64,000 nucleotides of DNA from Bradyrhizobium sp. CCGE-LA001. Its GTDB lineage: Bacteria > Pseudomonadota > Alphaproteobacteria > Rhizobiales > Xanthobacteraceae. The notes under the pieces are model-generated. The model ran no database searches. It worked only from the letters and a program-made list of their open reading frames with translations, and had not been told where the DNA came from. Shown in pieces: positions 8,827-17,065 of this stretch (its first letter is position 1; the number at the start of each line of letters is the position of its first letter). The translations under genes and the position numbers were made by a program. The stretch lies in contig NZ_CP013949.1 in the NCBI RefSeq assembly GCF_000296215.2, positions 3,589,501-3,653,500 of the forward strand, given 5' to 3'.

Positions 8827-10323
8827 ATGCGTTCAGTCGGACATTTCATCGGTGGCAAGGAAGTGAAGGGCACGTCCGGCCGGACGGCAGACGTCTTTGA
8901 GCCGATGACCGGTGACGTCCAGGCCAAGGTCGCGCTGGCGTCCAAGGCCGAGGTCCGCGCCGCCGTCGAAAACGCGCGCGCCGCGCAGCCGGAATGGGCC
9001 GCGACCAATCCGCAGCGCCGCGCCCGCGTCATGATGAAATTCGTCGAGCTGGTGCAGCGCGACTACGACAAGCTTGCCGAGCTGCTCGCCCGCGAGCACG
9101 GCAAGACCGTTCCCGACGCCAAGGGCGACATCCAGCGCGGCCTCGAAGTCGCCGAATTCGCCTGCGGCATCCCGCATCTGATGAAGGGCGAATACACCGA
9201 AGGCGCCGGCCCCGGCATCGACATCTATTCGCTGCGCCAGCCGCTCGGCGTCGTCGCCGGCATCACGCCGTTCAATTTCCCGGCGATGATTCCGATGTGG
9301 AAATTCGCGCCCGCGATCGCCTGCGGCAACGCCTTCATCCTGAAGCCGTCCGAGCGCGACCCCGGCGTGCCGATGCTCCTGGCCGAGCTCATGATGGAAG
9401 CGGGTCTGCCGGCCGGCATCCTCAACGTCGTCAACGGCGACAAGGAGGCAGTCGATGCCATCCTCGACGATCCCGACATCAAGGCAGTGGGCTTCGTCGG
9501 CTCCACGCCGATCGCGCAGTACATCTATGAGCGCGCCGCGCAAACCGGCAAGCGCTGCCAGTGCTTCGGCGGCGCCAAGAACCACGCCATCATCATGCCC
9601 GACGCGGATATGGACCAGGCCGTCGACGCGCTGATTGGCGCCGGCTACGGCTCGGCCGGCGAGCGCTGCATGGCGGTCTCGGTCGCCGTTCCCGTCGGCA
9701 AGTCCACCGCCGACCGCCTGATGGAGAAGCTGATCCCGCGCGTCGAGAGCCTCAAGATCGGCACCTCGATCGATCCGTCGGCCGATTACGGTCCGCTGGT
9801 CACGCGCGAGGCAGTCGAGAAGGTCAAGAGCTACATCGACATCGGCATCAAGGAAGGCGCGACGCTCGCCGTCGACGGCCGCGGCTTCAAGATGCAGGGC
9901 TACGAGAACGGCTTCTATCTCGGCGGTTCGCTGTTCGACAACGTCACCAAGGACATGCGGATCTACAAGGAAGAGATCTTCGGCCCCGTGCTCTCGGTCG
10001 TCCGTGCGCATGACTACAAGGAGGCGCTGGCGCTGCCGTCGGATCACGACTACGGCAACGGCGTTGCCATCTTCACCCGTGACGGCGACGCCGCCCGCGA
10101 CTTCGCGGCCAAGGTCAATGTCGGCATGGTCGGCATCAATGTGCCGATCCCCGTGCCGATCGCGTACTACACCTTCGGCGGCTGGAAGAAGTCGGGCTTC
10201 GGCGATCTCAACCAGCACGGCCCGGATTCGGTCCGCTTCTACACCAAGACCAAGACGGTGACCTCGCGCTGGCCGTCCGGCGTCAAGGAAGGCGCGGAGT
10301 TCTCGATCCCGCTGATGAAGTAA
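8827..10323 (+). CDS. mmsA: CoA-acylating methylmalonate-semialdehyde dehydrogenase
   Basis: A 498-residue aldehyde dehydrogenase-fold enzyme. It converts (methyl)malonate semialdehyde plus CoA and NAD to propionyl- or acetyl-CoA and CO2, the last step of valine and inositol breakdown. Seen: ITPFNFPAMIPMW (NAD loop), the CFGGAKNHA segment that replaces the usual ELGGK of hydrolytic ALDHs, and the catalytic Cys281 in GSAGERCMA. The start at 8827 has AAGGAGA about 6 bases upstream. It is the first gene of the co-directional catabolic block and is divergent from a LysR gene. Confidence 0.95.
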   Translation: MRSVGHFIGGKEVKGTSGRTADVFEPMTGDVQAKVALASKAEVRAAVENARAAQPEWAATNPQRRARVMMKFVELVQRDYDKLAELLAREHGKTVPDAKGDIQRGLEVAEFACGIPHLMKGEYTEGAGPGIDIYSLRQPLGVVAGITPFNFPAMIPMWKFAPAIACGNAFILKPSERDPGVPMLLAELMMEAGLPAGILNVVNGDKEAVDAILDDPDIKAVGFVGSTPIAQYIYERAAQTGKRCQCFGGAKNHAIIMPDADMDQAVDALIGAGYGSAGERCMAVSVAVPVGKSTADRLMEKLIPRVESLKIGTSIDPSADYGPLVTREAVEKVKSYIDIGIKEGATLAVDGRGFKMQGYENGFYLGGSLFDNVTKDMRIYKEEIFGPVLSVVRAHDYKEALALPSDHDYGNGVAIFTRDGDAARDFAAKVNVGMVGINVPIPVPIAYYTFGGWKKSGFGDLNQHGPDSVRFYTKTKTVTSRWPSGVKEGAEFSIPLMK

Positions 10324-10338
10324 GGCTGTAGCCCAGCC

Positions 10339-10424
10339 CGTCATTGCGAGCGCAGCGAAGCAGTCCAGAATCTTTCCGCAGAGACGGTCTGGATTGCTTC
10401 GTCGCTTCGCTCCTCGCAATGACG
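10339..10424. repeat. Intergenic inverted repeat (REP-like), family B
   Basis: An 86-base element whose ends are inverted copies (cgtcattgcgag ... ctcgcaatgacg), with an inner pair around ccgcagagacgg. A near-identical copy lies at 55057-55141. It separates mmsA from the acyl-CoA dehydrogenase gene and could form a long hairpin in the transcript. Confidence 0.75.
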
Positions 10425-10444
10425 AGGATGGTGAGGAGCCCAGC

Positions 10445-11590
10445 ATGCAGTTCGCTCTGAACGAGGATCAGATCGCGGTTCGCGACATGGCGCTCGCGTT
10501 TGCCGCCGAGAAGATCGCGCCACACGCGCTGCGATGGGACGAGGAGAAGCATTTCCCCGTCGAGGTGATGCGCGAGGCCGCAAGCCTCGGCATGGGCGGC
10601 ATCTACATCCGCGACGACGTCGGCGGCTCCGCCATGTCGCGGTTCGACGCGGCGCTGATCTTCGAGGCGCTGGCGACGGGCTGTCCGACCACCTCAGCCT
10701 TCATCTCCATCCACAACATGGCGAGCTGGATGATCGATGCCTTCGGCAGCGACACCCAGCGCCAGACGTGGTTGCCGAAGCTCTGCTCGATGGAGCTGAT
10801 CGCGAGCTACTGCCTGACCGAGCCGGGCGCGGGCTCCGACGCGGCGGCGCTCCGCACCCGCGCGGTGCGCGAAGGCGATCATTACGTCCTGAATGGCCAG
10901 AAGCAGTTCATTTCGGGCGCCGGCGGTACCGATCTCCTAGTCGCGATGGTCAGGACCGGCGGTGACGGTCCCGGCGGCATCTCGACCCTCGTGATCGACG
11001 GCAAGACACCGGGCGTCTCCTTCGGCGCCAACGAGCGCAAGATGGGCTGGAACGCGCAGCCGACCCGCGCCGTGATGTTCGAGAACGCCCGCGTGCCGGT
11101 GGCCAATCGCTTGAGCGAGGAGGGCGTCGGCTTCAAGATCGCGATGGCTGGCCTCGACGGCGGCCGCCTCAACATCACAGCCTGTTCGCTCGGCGGCGCG
11201 CAGACCGCGCTCGACAAGGCGCGCAGCTACATGAAGGAGCGCAAGGCGTTCGGAAAGCGGCTCGACGAATTCCAGGCGCTGCAATTCCGCCTCGCCGACA
11301 TGGCGATCGAGCTCGAGGCCGCGCGCACCTTTTTGTGGCGGGCGGCAGCGGCGCTCGACCGCAAGGACCCCGATGCCACCATGCTGTGCGCCATGGCAAA
11401 ACGCTTCGGGACCGATGTCGGCTTCGAGGTCGCCAACCACGCGCTGCAGCTTCACGGCGGCTACGGCTATCTCAGCGAATACGGCATCGAGAAGATCGTA
11501 CGCGATCTGCGCGTGCACCAGATCCTCGAAGGCACCAACGAAATCATGCGGCTCATCGTGGCGCGCAAACTGATCGAGGGCGCGCGATGA
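10445..11590 (+). CDS. Acyl-CoA dehydrogenase (isobutyryl-CoA dehydrogenase type)
   Basis: A 381-residue flavoprotein with all three ACAD domains. CLTEPGAGSDAAALRTRA is the FAD/substrate loop and GQKQFISGAG the middle-domain signature. The end carries the C-terminal stretch LHGGYGYLSEYGIEKIVRD and the catalytic Glu in ILEGTNEIM. It oxidises an acyl-CoA to the 2-enoyl-CoA and passes electrons to ETF. Its place between mmsA and the hydroxyisobutyryl-CoA hydrolase points to isobutyryl-CoA in valine catabolism. The start at 10445 follows GGTGAGGAG. The stop overlaps the next start (ATGA at 11587-11590). Confidence 0.94.
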   Translation: MQFALNEDQIAVRDMALAFAAEKIAPHALRWDEEKHFPVEVMREAASLGMGGIYIRDDVGGSAMSRFDAALIFEALATGCPTTSAFISIHNMASWMIDAFGSDTQRQTWLPKLCSMELIASYCLTEPGAGSDAAALRTRAVREGDHYVLNGQKQFISGAGGTDLLVAMVRTGGDGPGGISTLVIDGKTPGVSFGANERKMGWNAQPTRAVMFENARVPVANRLSEEGVGFKIAMAGLDGGRLNITACSLGGAQTALDKARSYMKERKAFGKRLDEFQALQFRLADMAIELEAARTFLWRAAAALDRKDPDATMLCAMAKRFGTDVGFEVANHALQLHGGYGYLSEYGIEKIVRDLRVHQILEGTNEIMRLIVARKLIEGAR

Positions 11591-12654
11591 GTTCAGTGGA
11601 AGAGGGCGATCTCATCGTCCGCCGCGAGGGCGCGGCGGGCGTGATCCGGCTCAACAGGCCGAAGGCGCTCAATGCCATGACCTTGGAGATGTCCATCGGC
11701 ATCGACGGGGCACTGGATCGTTTCGAGGCCGATCCGGACGTCGCCGTGATCGTGCTGGAGGGCGCGGGCGAGCGCGGCCTTTGCGCCGGCGGCGATATCA
11801 GGGGCCTCTGGGAGAGTTCGCACGCAGGCGGCGACCTCGGCGCGCGGTTCTGGCGCCAGGAATACGTCATGAACGCACGGATCGCGAAATATCCGAAGCC
11901 TTATGTCGCATTCATGGACGGCCTCGTGATGGGCGGCGGCGTCGGCCTATCCGGCCATGCCAGCCATCGTGTCGTCACCGATCGCACCAAGCTTGCGATG
12001 CCCGAGGTCGGGCTCGGCTTCTTCCCGGATGTCGGCGGCACCTGGCTGCTCTCGCGCTCGCCCGGCGAGATCGGCACCTATTTCGGCCTGACCGGCCAGA
12101 CCATGAACGGGCCGGATGCGATCCACGCCAGGTTCGCGAACGCCGTGGTGCCGGCGGCGAAATGGCCGGAGTTGCGCGAGGCGCTGACCAGGGTTCGTCA
12201 CGGCGCGACCGCGGCCGATGTCAGCAAGCTCATCGATGGCTTCGCGACGGGCGAGACGGCCGGACCGGTCGCCGCCAAACAGGCGGCGATCGATGCGCTG
12301 TTCGGGTTTGACCGGATGGAGGACATCTTCGCTGCGCTTGCGCGCGACGGCTCCGAATTCGCAATGGCCACGCTGAAGACGCTCAACGAAAAATCGCCGC
12401 GTGGCATGGTGGTGACGCTGAAGCTGCTGCGGCTCGCGCGCAAATCTTCGAGCCTGGAAGAGTGTCTGGTGCGAGAATATCGCGCGGCGCTGGAGGTGTT
12501 CCGCAGCGACGATTTCCGCGAGGGCGTGCGTGCGGCCGTGATCGACAAGGACCGCAATCCGACCTGGTCGCCGCCGCGGATCGAGGATGTGACGCCTGAG
12601 ATGCTTGCGCCGTATCTCGCCGAGATCGGCGTTGATGAACTGAAGTTCAACTGA
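11587..12654 (+). CDS. 3-hydroxyisobutyryl-CoA hydrolase
   Basis: A 355-residue crotonase-superfamily hydrolase, longer than hydratases as expected for HIBCH. Signatures: GERGLCAGGDIRGLW (first oxyanion segment), FMDGLVMGGGVGLSGHASHRV (second oxyanion Gly), and MPEVGLGFFPDVGGTWLLSR with the catalytic Glu/Asp positions. It releases CoA from 3-hydroxyisobutyryl-CoA, which keeps toxic methacrylyl-CoA low. Its start overlaps the preceding dehydrogenase stop by 4 bases, so translation is coupled. mmsB follows after 25 bases. Confidence 0.93.
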   Translation: MSSVEEGDLIVRREGAAGVIRLNRPKALNAMTLEMSIGIDGALDRFEADPDVAVIVLEGAGERGLCAGGDIRGLWESSHAGGDLGARFWRQEYVMNARIAKYPKPYVAFMDGLVMGGGVGLSGHASHRVVTDRTKLAMPEVGLGFFPDVGGTWLLSRSPGEIGTYFGLTGQTMNGPDAIHARFANAVVPAAKWPELREALTRVRHGATAADVSKLIDGFATGETAGPVAAKQAAIDALFGFDRMEDIFAALARDGSEFAMATLKTLNEKSPRGMVVTLKLLRLARKSSSLEECLVREYRAALEVFRSDDFREGVRAAVIDKDRNPTWSPPRIEDVTPEMLAPYLAEIGVDELKFN

Positions 12655-12679
12655 CAACGCGACAGCGGAGGAAACGATA

Positions 12680-13570
12680 ATGGCCACGATCGCATTCATC
12701 GGTCTCGGCAATATGGGCGGCCCGATGGCGGCTAATCTCGTCAAGGCCGGCCATAAGGTCGTCGCCTTCGACCTGGTCGAGGCTTCGCGCGCGCAAGCCA
12801 AGGCCGATGGCGCCGGCATCGCCGACAGCGCCGCGGGCGCAGTGAAGGGCGCCGATGTCGTCGTCACCATGCTGCCGGCCGGCAAGCACGTGCTCGGCGT
12901 CTGGAGCGAGGTCGTTCCCGCCATGACCAAGGGCGCGCTGATCATCGATAGCTCCACCATCGACGTCGAAAGCGCGCGTCAGGCCCATGCGCTCGCCGCC
13001 AAGCACGGCGTGCTCTCGGTCGACGCGCCGGTCTCCGGCGGCACCGGTGGCGCCAAGGGCGCAACGCTGACCTTCATGTGCGGCGGCGAGGAGAGTGCGT
13101 TCGCGGCGGCCAAGCCCGTGCTGGAGAAGATGGGCAAGAAGATCGTCCATTGCGGCGGCGGCGGCGCGGGGCAGGCGGCCAAGATCTGCAACAACATGAT
13201 CCTCGGCATTTCCATGATCGCGGTGAGCGAGGCCTTTGCACTCGGTGAGAAGCTCGGACTCTCACATCAGGCGCTGTTCGACGTCGCCTCGACCTCGTCG
13301 GGCCAGTGCTGGTCGCTGACGACCTATTGTCCGGTTCCGGGTCCGGTGCCGACCTCGCCGGCCAATAACGATTACAAGCCGGGCTTTGCCTCGGCCCTGA
13401 TGGTGAAGGATCTGACCCTGGCGCAGGACGCGGCCAAGGCTGCGGGCGCGGCAACGCCGCTCGGCAAGCATGCGCAGGAGATCTATCAGTCTTTCGACGC
13501 AGCAGGCCAGGGCGGGGTGGATTTTTCCGGAATTATCAAGCACGTTAGGAGTCTAGCCGGGAAAGCTTGA
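12680..13570 (+). CDS. mmsB: 3-hydroxyisobutyrate dehydrogenase
   Basis: A 296-residue beta-hydroxyacid dehydrogenase. The N-terminal Rossmann motif is IGLGNMGGPMAANLVKAGH, the substrate loop is DAPVSGGTGGAKGATLTFMCGG, and the catalytic Lys lies in GAGQAAKICNNMILG near residue 171. It oxidises 3-hydroxyisobutyrate to methylmalonate semialdehyde, the substrate of the mmsA product. GCGGAGGAAACG precedes the ATG. The stop overlaps the next start by one base (TGATG). Confidence 0.95.
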   Translation: MATIAFIGLGNMGGPMAANLVKAGHKVVAFDLVEASRAQAKADGAGIADSAAGAVKGADVVVTMLPAGKHVLGVWSEVVPAMTKGALIIDSSTIDVESARQAHALAAKHGVLSVDAPVSGGTGGAKGATLTFMCGGEESAFAAAKPVLEKMGKKIVHCGGGGAGQAAKICNNMILGISMIAVSEAFALGEKLGLSHQALFDVASTSSGQCWSLTTYCPVPGPVPTSPANNDYKPGFASALMVKDLTLAQDAAKAAGAATPLGKHAQEIYQSFDAAGQGGVDFSGIIKHVRSLAGKA

Positions 13571-15288
13571 TGACGACATTCCAGGAAGCGCGCGCGTTTC
13601 TGCTAAAGCACCGCACGGATTACGAGACAGCGGTCGAAGGTTTTCGCTGGCCCGATCCGGTTCCCTTCAACTGGGCGCTCGACTGGTTCGACGCCGAGCT
13701 GGCGGCGAATGCGGACAGCAAGGATCGCCCCGCGCTCTGGATCGTCGATGCTGCCCAGGACAAGCAGACCAAGCTGTCTTTCGCGGCACTCTCGAAGCGT
13801 TCGAACCAGATCGCCAACTTCCTGCGCGCGCAGGGCTTGAATCGCGGCGATCACCTTCTGCTGCTCCTCGGCAATGTGGTTCCGCTATGGGAGACGATGC
13901 TGGCGGCGATGAAGCTTGGCGTTGTCGTGATCCCCGCGACGACGCTGCTGACCGCCGAAGAACTTCGCGACCGGCTCGGTCGCGGCAGGGCGAAGGCGGT
14001 GGTGGCGGCCGAGGACCAGGTCGCGAAATTCGCCAGCCTTGGCGCCGAGAACATCGCTCGCATCGTGGTCGGCACGGCATCCGATGGCTGGCTGTCCTAT
14101 GACGAGGCGGCGAACGCCTCGGACAGTTTTTCAGCCGACGGTCCGACCAACGCCGATGACCCGATGCTGCTCTATTTCACCTCGGGCACGACGGCGAAAC
14201 CAAAGCTGGTTCGGCACAGCCAGCGCAGCTACCCGGTCGGTCATCTCTCAACCATGTACTGGATCGGGCTGCAGCCCGGTGACGTCCATCTCAACATCTC
14301 GTCGCCCGGCTGGGCCAAGCACGCCTGGAGCTGTTTTTTTGCTCCGTGGAATGCAGGGGCGACTGTGTTCGTGGTCAACCAGCCGCGCTTCGACGCAAAA
14401 GCTCTGCTCACTACCATCGGCCGTTGCGGCGTCACCACGCTGTGCGCGCCGCCGACGGTGTGGCGGTTGTTCATCCAGGAGAACCTGGCCTCGTTCAAGG
14501 TCGCGCTTCGCGAGGTCTGCGGCGCCGGCGAGCCGCTCAATCCCGAAGTGATCGACCAGGTGCAGGCCGCGTGGGACCTGACCATTCGTGACGGCTACGG
14601 CCAGACCGAGACCACCGCGCTTGCAGGCAACTCACCGGGCCAGCCGATCAAGGTCGGCTCGATGGGGCGGCCGCTGCCGGGCTATCGCGTGCAGGTCAGC
14701 GATGCCGACGGCCATCCGGTTAGGGAAGGCGAGGTGGCATTGTTGCTGGGCGCCGATCGTCCCGCCGGTTTGATGCAAGGCTATCAGGGCGATGACGGCA
14801 AGCTCTCCGGTGCGGAAGGCCAGCTCTATCGCAGCGGCGACGTCGTGTTCGCGGACGAGGACGGCTATCTCACCTTCGTCGGCCGTTCCGACGACGTGTT
14901 CAAATCCTCCGACTACCGCATCAGCCCTTTCGAGCTGGAGAGCGTGCTGCTCGAGCATGAGCTGGTAGCGGAAGCCGCGGTGGTGCCGAGCCCCGATCCG
15001 ATCCGGCTCGCCATTCCCAAGGCCTTCGTGCTGCTGACCTCAGGTGCGGAGCGCTCGCCGGAGACCGCTCTCTCCATCTTCAAGCACCTGCACACGCGCC
15101 TTGCGCCGTTCAAGCGCATCCGCCGCCTCGAAATCGTCACGGAGCTGCCGAAGACGATTTCTGGAAAGATCCGCCGCGTTCAGCTACGCAGGCTGGAACG
15201 CGACGATGATCGCAATGATCCGCTGCGCGGCCGGGAATTCCGTGAGGAGGATTTCCCGGAGCTGGCGAAGACACGAGGTGAGGCCTAA
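13570..15288 (+). CDS. AMP-forming acyl-CoA synthetase (medium-chain/acetyl-CoA synthetase-like)
   Basis: A 572-residue ANL-superfamily enzyme. It shows the P-loop LLYFTSGTTAKPKLVRHS, the GYGQTET core motif, YRSGDVVFADEDGYLTFVGR (hinge Asp region) and the C-terminal catalytic Lys in LPKTISGKIRRVQLR. The pattern is closest to ACSM-type medium-chain synthetases. It activates a carboxylate with ATP and CoA. A TTG codon directly before the ATG is an alternative start. Translation is coupled to mmsB, and the MaoC gene follows with no gap, so the product probably feeds acyl-CoA into the same pathway. The exact acid is unknown. Confidence 0.9.
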   Translation: MTTFQEARAFLLKHRTDYETAVEGFRWPDPVPFNWALDWFDAELAANADSKDRPALWIVDAAQDKQTKLSFAALSKRSNQIANFLRAQGLNRGDHLLLLLGNVVPLWETMLAAMKLGVVVIPATTLLTAEELRDRLGRGRAKAVVAAEDQVAKFASLGAENIARIVVGTASDGWLSYDEAANASDSFSADGPTNADDPMLLYFTSGTTAKPKLVRHSQRSYPVGHLSTMYWIGLQPGDVHLNISSPGWAKHAWSCFFAPWNAGATVFVVNQPRFDAKALLTTIGRCGVTTLCAPPTVWRLFIQENLASFKVALREVCGAGEPLNPEVIDQVQAAWDLTIRDGYGQTETTALAGNSPGQPIKVGSMGRPLPGYRVQVSDADGHPVREGEVALLLGADRPAGLMQGYQGDDGKLSGAEGQLYRSGDVVFADEDGYLTFVGRSDDVFKSSDYRISPFELESVLLEHELVAEAAVVPSPDPIRLAIPKAFVLLTSGAERSPETALSIFKHLHTRLAPFKRIRRLEIVTELPKTISGKIRRVQLRRLERDDDRNDPLRGREFREEDFPELAKTRGEA

Positions 15289-15768
15289 GTGAACGAAGTC
15301 TGGAAGAAGCCGCCGATCACGCTCGATGCCTATCAGGCCATGGTCGGCAAGGAGATCGGCGTGTCGTCGTGGCACCTGATTGACCAGCCCCGCATCGATA
15401 CTTATGCCGACGTGATCGAGGATCACCAGTTCATCCACGTCGATCCGGAACGGGCGAAAAAGGAGACCGCGTTCGGCACCACCATCGCGCACGGCTTCCT
15501 CACGATGTCGCTGATGTCGATCATGTCCTACGAGGTGATGCCCGTGATCGCGGGCACCACGATGGGTGTGAACTACGGCTTCGACAAGCTGCGCTTCATC
15601 TCGCCGGTCCGCTCCGGCAAGCGCGTGCGCGGCCGCTTCGCGCTGGCCGAAGCCAAGCTGCGCAAGCCGAACGAATTGCAGTCCCGCACCAATGTCACCG
15701 TCGAGATCGAAGGCGAGGACAAGCCCGCGCTGGTCGCGGAATGGCTGGGTTTGATCTATTTCGCGTAG
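15289..15768 (+). CDS. MaoC family dehydratase
   Basis: A 159-residue hotdog hydratase with the (R)-hydratase signature: EDHQFIHVDPERAKKETAFG followed by IAHGFLTMSL, which holds the catalytic Asp and His (D..H...IAHG). It hydrates 2-enoyl-CoA to (R)-3-hydroxyacyl-CoA. It starts with GTG immediately after the TAA of the synthetase gene; CGAGGTGAGG upstream serves as the ribosome-binding site. It is the last gene of the tightly packed run, and a repeat element follows before the SDR. Confidence 0.92.
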   Translation: MNEVWKKPPITLDAYQAMVGKEIGVSSWHLIDQPRIDTYADVIEDHQFIHVDPERAKKETAFGTTIAHGFLTMSLMSIMSYEVMPVIAGTTMGVNYGFDKLRFISPVRSGKRVRGRFALAEAKLRKPNELQSRTNVTVEIEGEDKPALVAEWLGLIYFA

Positions 15769-15841
15769 ACTCCGCCGTTGTTGCCGGGCTTGACCCGGCA
15801 ACCCATCGCTGCTCAAAAAGCTGTCAAATCGCGCGTTTTCG

Positions 15842-15972
15842 CCCTCTCCCCTTGTGGGAGAGGGTGGCTTCGCGGAGCGAAGCCGGGTGAGGGGTCTCTC
15901 TCCGCGGACTCGCTTGTAAAGACAACCCCTCATCCGGCGCTTCGCGCCACCTTCTCCCACAAGGGGAGAAGG
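15842..15972. repeat. Intergenic inverted repeat, family C
   Basis: A 131-base element with inverted ends (ccctctccccttgtgggaga ... tctcccacaaggggagaagg) and an inner pair of the type cttcgcggagcgaagc. It would fold into a large cruciform or RNA hairpin. It fills the gap between the MaoC and SDR genes and ends about 20 bases before the SDR start. Only one copy is in this window. Confidence 0.7.
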
Positions 15973-15994
15973 AAGAAGAAGCAGGAACTGCACA

Positions 15995-16912
15995 ATGGCA
16001 ATCAGGTTCGACGGACGCGTCGCCATCGTTACCGGCGCGGGCAATGGTCTCGGCAAGGCGCATGCGCTGGGATTGGCCAGCCGCGGCGCCAAGGTCGTCG
16101 TCAACGATTTCGGCGGCGCGCGTGACGGCACTGGCGGCTCCTTGTCGCCGGCGGAAGCGGTGGTCGAGGAGATCCGCAAGGCCGGCGGCACCGCGATGGC
16201 CGACGGCGCCGACGTCTCGAATTTCGAGCAGGTCACCGCCATGGTCGAGCGCGCCACCAAGGAATGGGGCAGCGTCGATCTCTTGTGTGCCAATGCCGGC
16301 ATCCTGCGCGACAAATCATTCGGCAAGATGGAAGCCGCCGATTTCCAGAAGGTGCTCGACGTGCACCTCGTCGGCACCTTCTATTGCTGCAAGGCGGCCT
16401 GGGCCGGCATGCGCGACCGCAATTACGGCCGCATCGTGCTGACCACCTCGTCCTCCGGCCTCTACGGCAATTTCGGCCAGGCCAATTACGGCGCGGCGAA
16501 GTCGGGCATGGTCGGCTTGATGAACGTGCTGGCCGAGGAAGGCCGCAAGAACGATATCCGCGTCAACATCATCTCGCCGACGGCGGCGACCCGCATGACC
16601 GAAGAGCTGCTGCCGCCGCAGGCGCTACAGCTGATGAAGCCGAACGCCATCACGCCGGCAGTCGAGTACATGCTGAGCGAGGACGCGCCGACCCGCACCA
16701 TCATGGGAGCCGGCGCCGGCTCTTTCGCCGTGATCAAGATTTTGGAGAGCGAAGGCATCAACCTGCCGGAGTCCGAATGGACCCCGGACGCGGTCGCCGC
16801 GCACTTCGCCGAGATCAGCGACATGTCGAAGGCCAAGGCGCTGACAGGTGCGTTCGAGCAGACGCAGAAATACGTGGCTCAAGCCGCGGCGCGAGCTGGG
16901 ATCAAGCTGTAA
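15995..16912 (+). CDS. SDR family NAD(P)-dependent 3-hydroxyacyl-CoA dehydrogenase-like protein
   Basis: A 305-residue classical short-chain dehydrogenase. The cofactor motif is VTGAGNGLGKAHALGLASRG, the NAG motif is CANAGILRDKSFGKM, and the catalytic triad is in SSSGLYGNFGQANYGAAKSG (Ser, Tyr-x-x-x-Lys). The VVVNDFGGARDGTGGS stretch is typical of the dehydrogenase half of peroxisomal-type multifunctional enzyme 2. It would oxidise the (R)-3-hydroxyacyl-CoA made by the MaoC hydratase upstream. That pairing is inferred from gene order. Confidence 0.92.
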   Translation: MAIRFDGRVAIVTGAGNGLGKAHALGLASRGAKVVVNDFGGARDGTGGSLSPAEAVVEEIRKAGGTAMADGADVSNFEQVTAMVERATKEWGSVDLLCANAGILRDKSFGKMEAADFQKVLDVHLVGTFYCCKAAWAGMRDRNYGRIVLTTSSSGLYGNFGQANYGAAKSGMVGLMNVLAEEGRKNDIRVNIISPTAATRMTEELLPPQALQLMKPNAITPAVEYMLSEDAPTRTIMGAGAGSFAVIKILESEGINLPESEWTPDAVAAHFAEISDMSKAKALTGAFEQTQKYVAQAAARAGIKL

Positions 16913-16938
16913 GCGAGAGCATAAGGGCACTCTCAGCC

Positions 16939-17026
16939 GTCATGGCCGGGCTTGATCCGGCCATCCACGTTCTTGAGCACCTCGCGCGTGGCTCTCGTGA
17001 ATGCCGGGACAAGCCCGGGCATGACG
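16939..17026. repeat. Intergenic palindromic repeat, family A variant
   Basis: A short element built of two GC-rich palindromes (tcatggccgggcttgatccg and gggacaagcccgggcatgac) around a central core. It has the same layout as the elements at 5498, 22729, 33003 and 44999. It lies between the SDR gene and the flavoprotein gene, and no gene is seen inside. Confidence 0.65.
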
Positions 17027-17065
17027 ACCTGTTATAAGCCGCCGATCTTGGCCTAAACTCCCGCT

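Noticed and set aside
8833..10446. A 537-codon frame antisense to mmsA.
   Set aside because: mmsA is a complete, well-recognised enzyme gene on the other strand; the antisense product has no family character.
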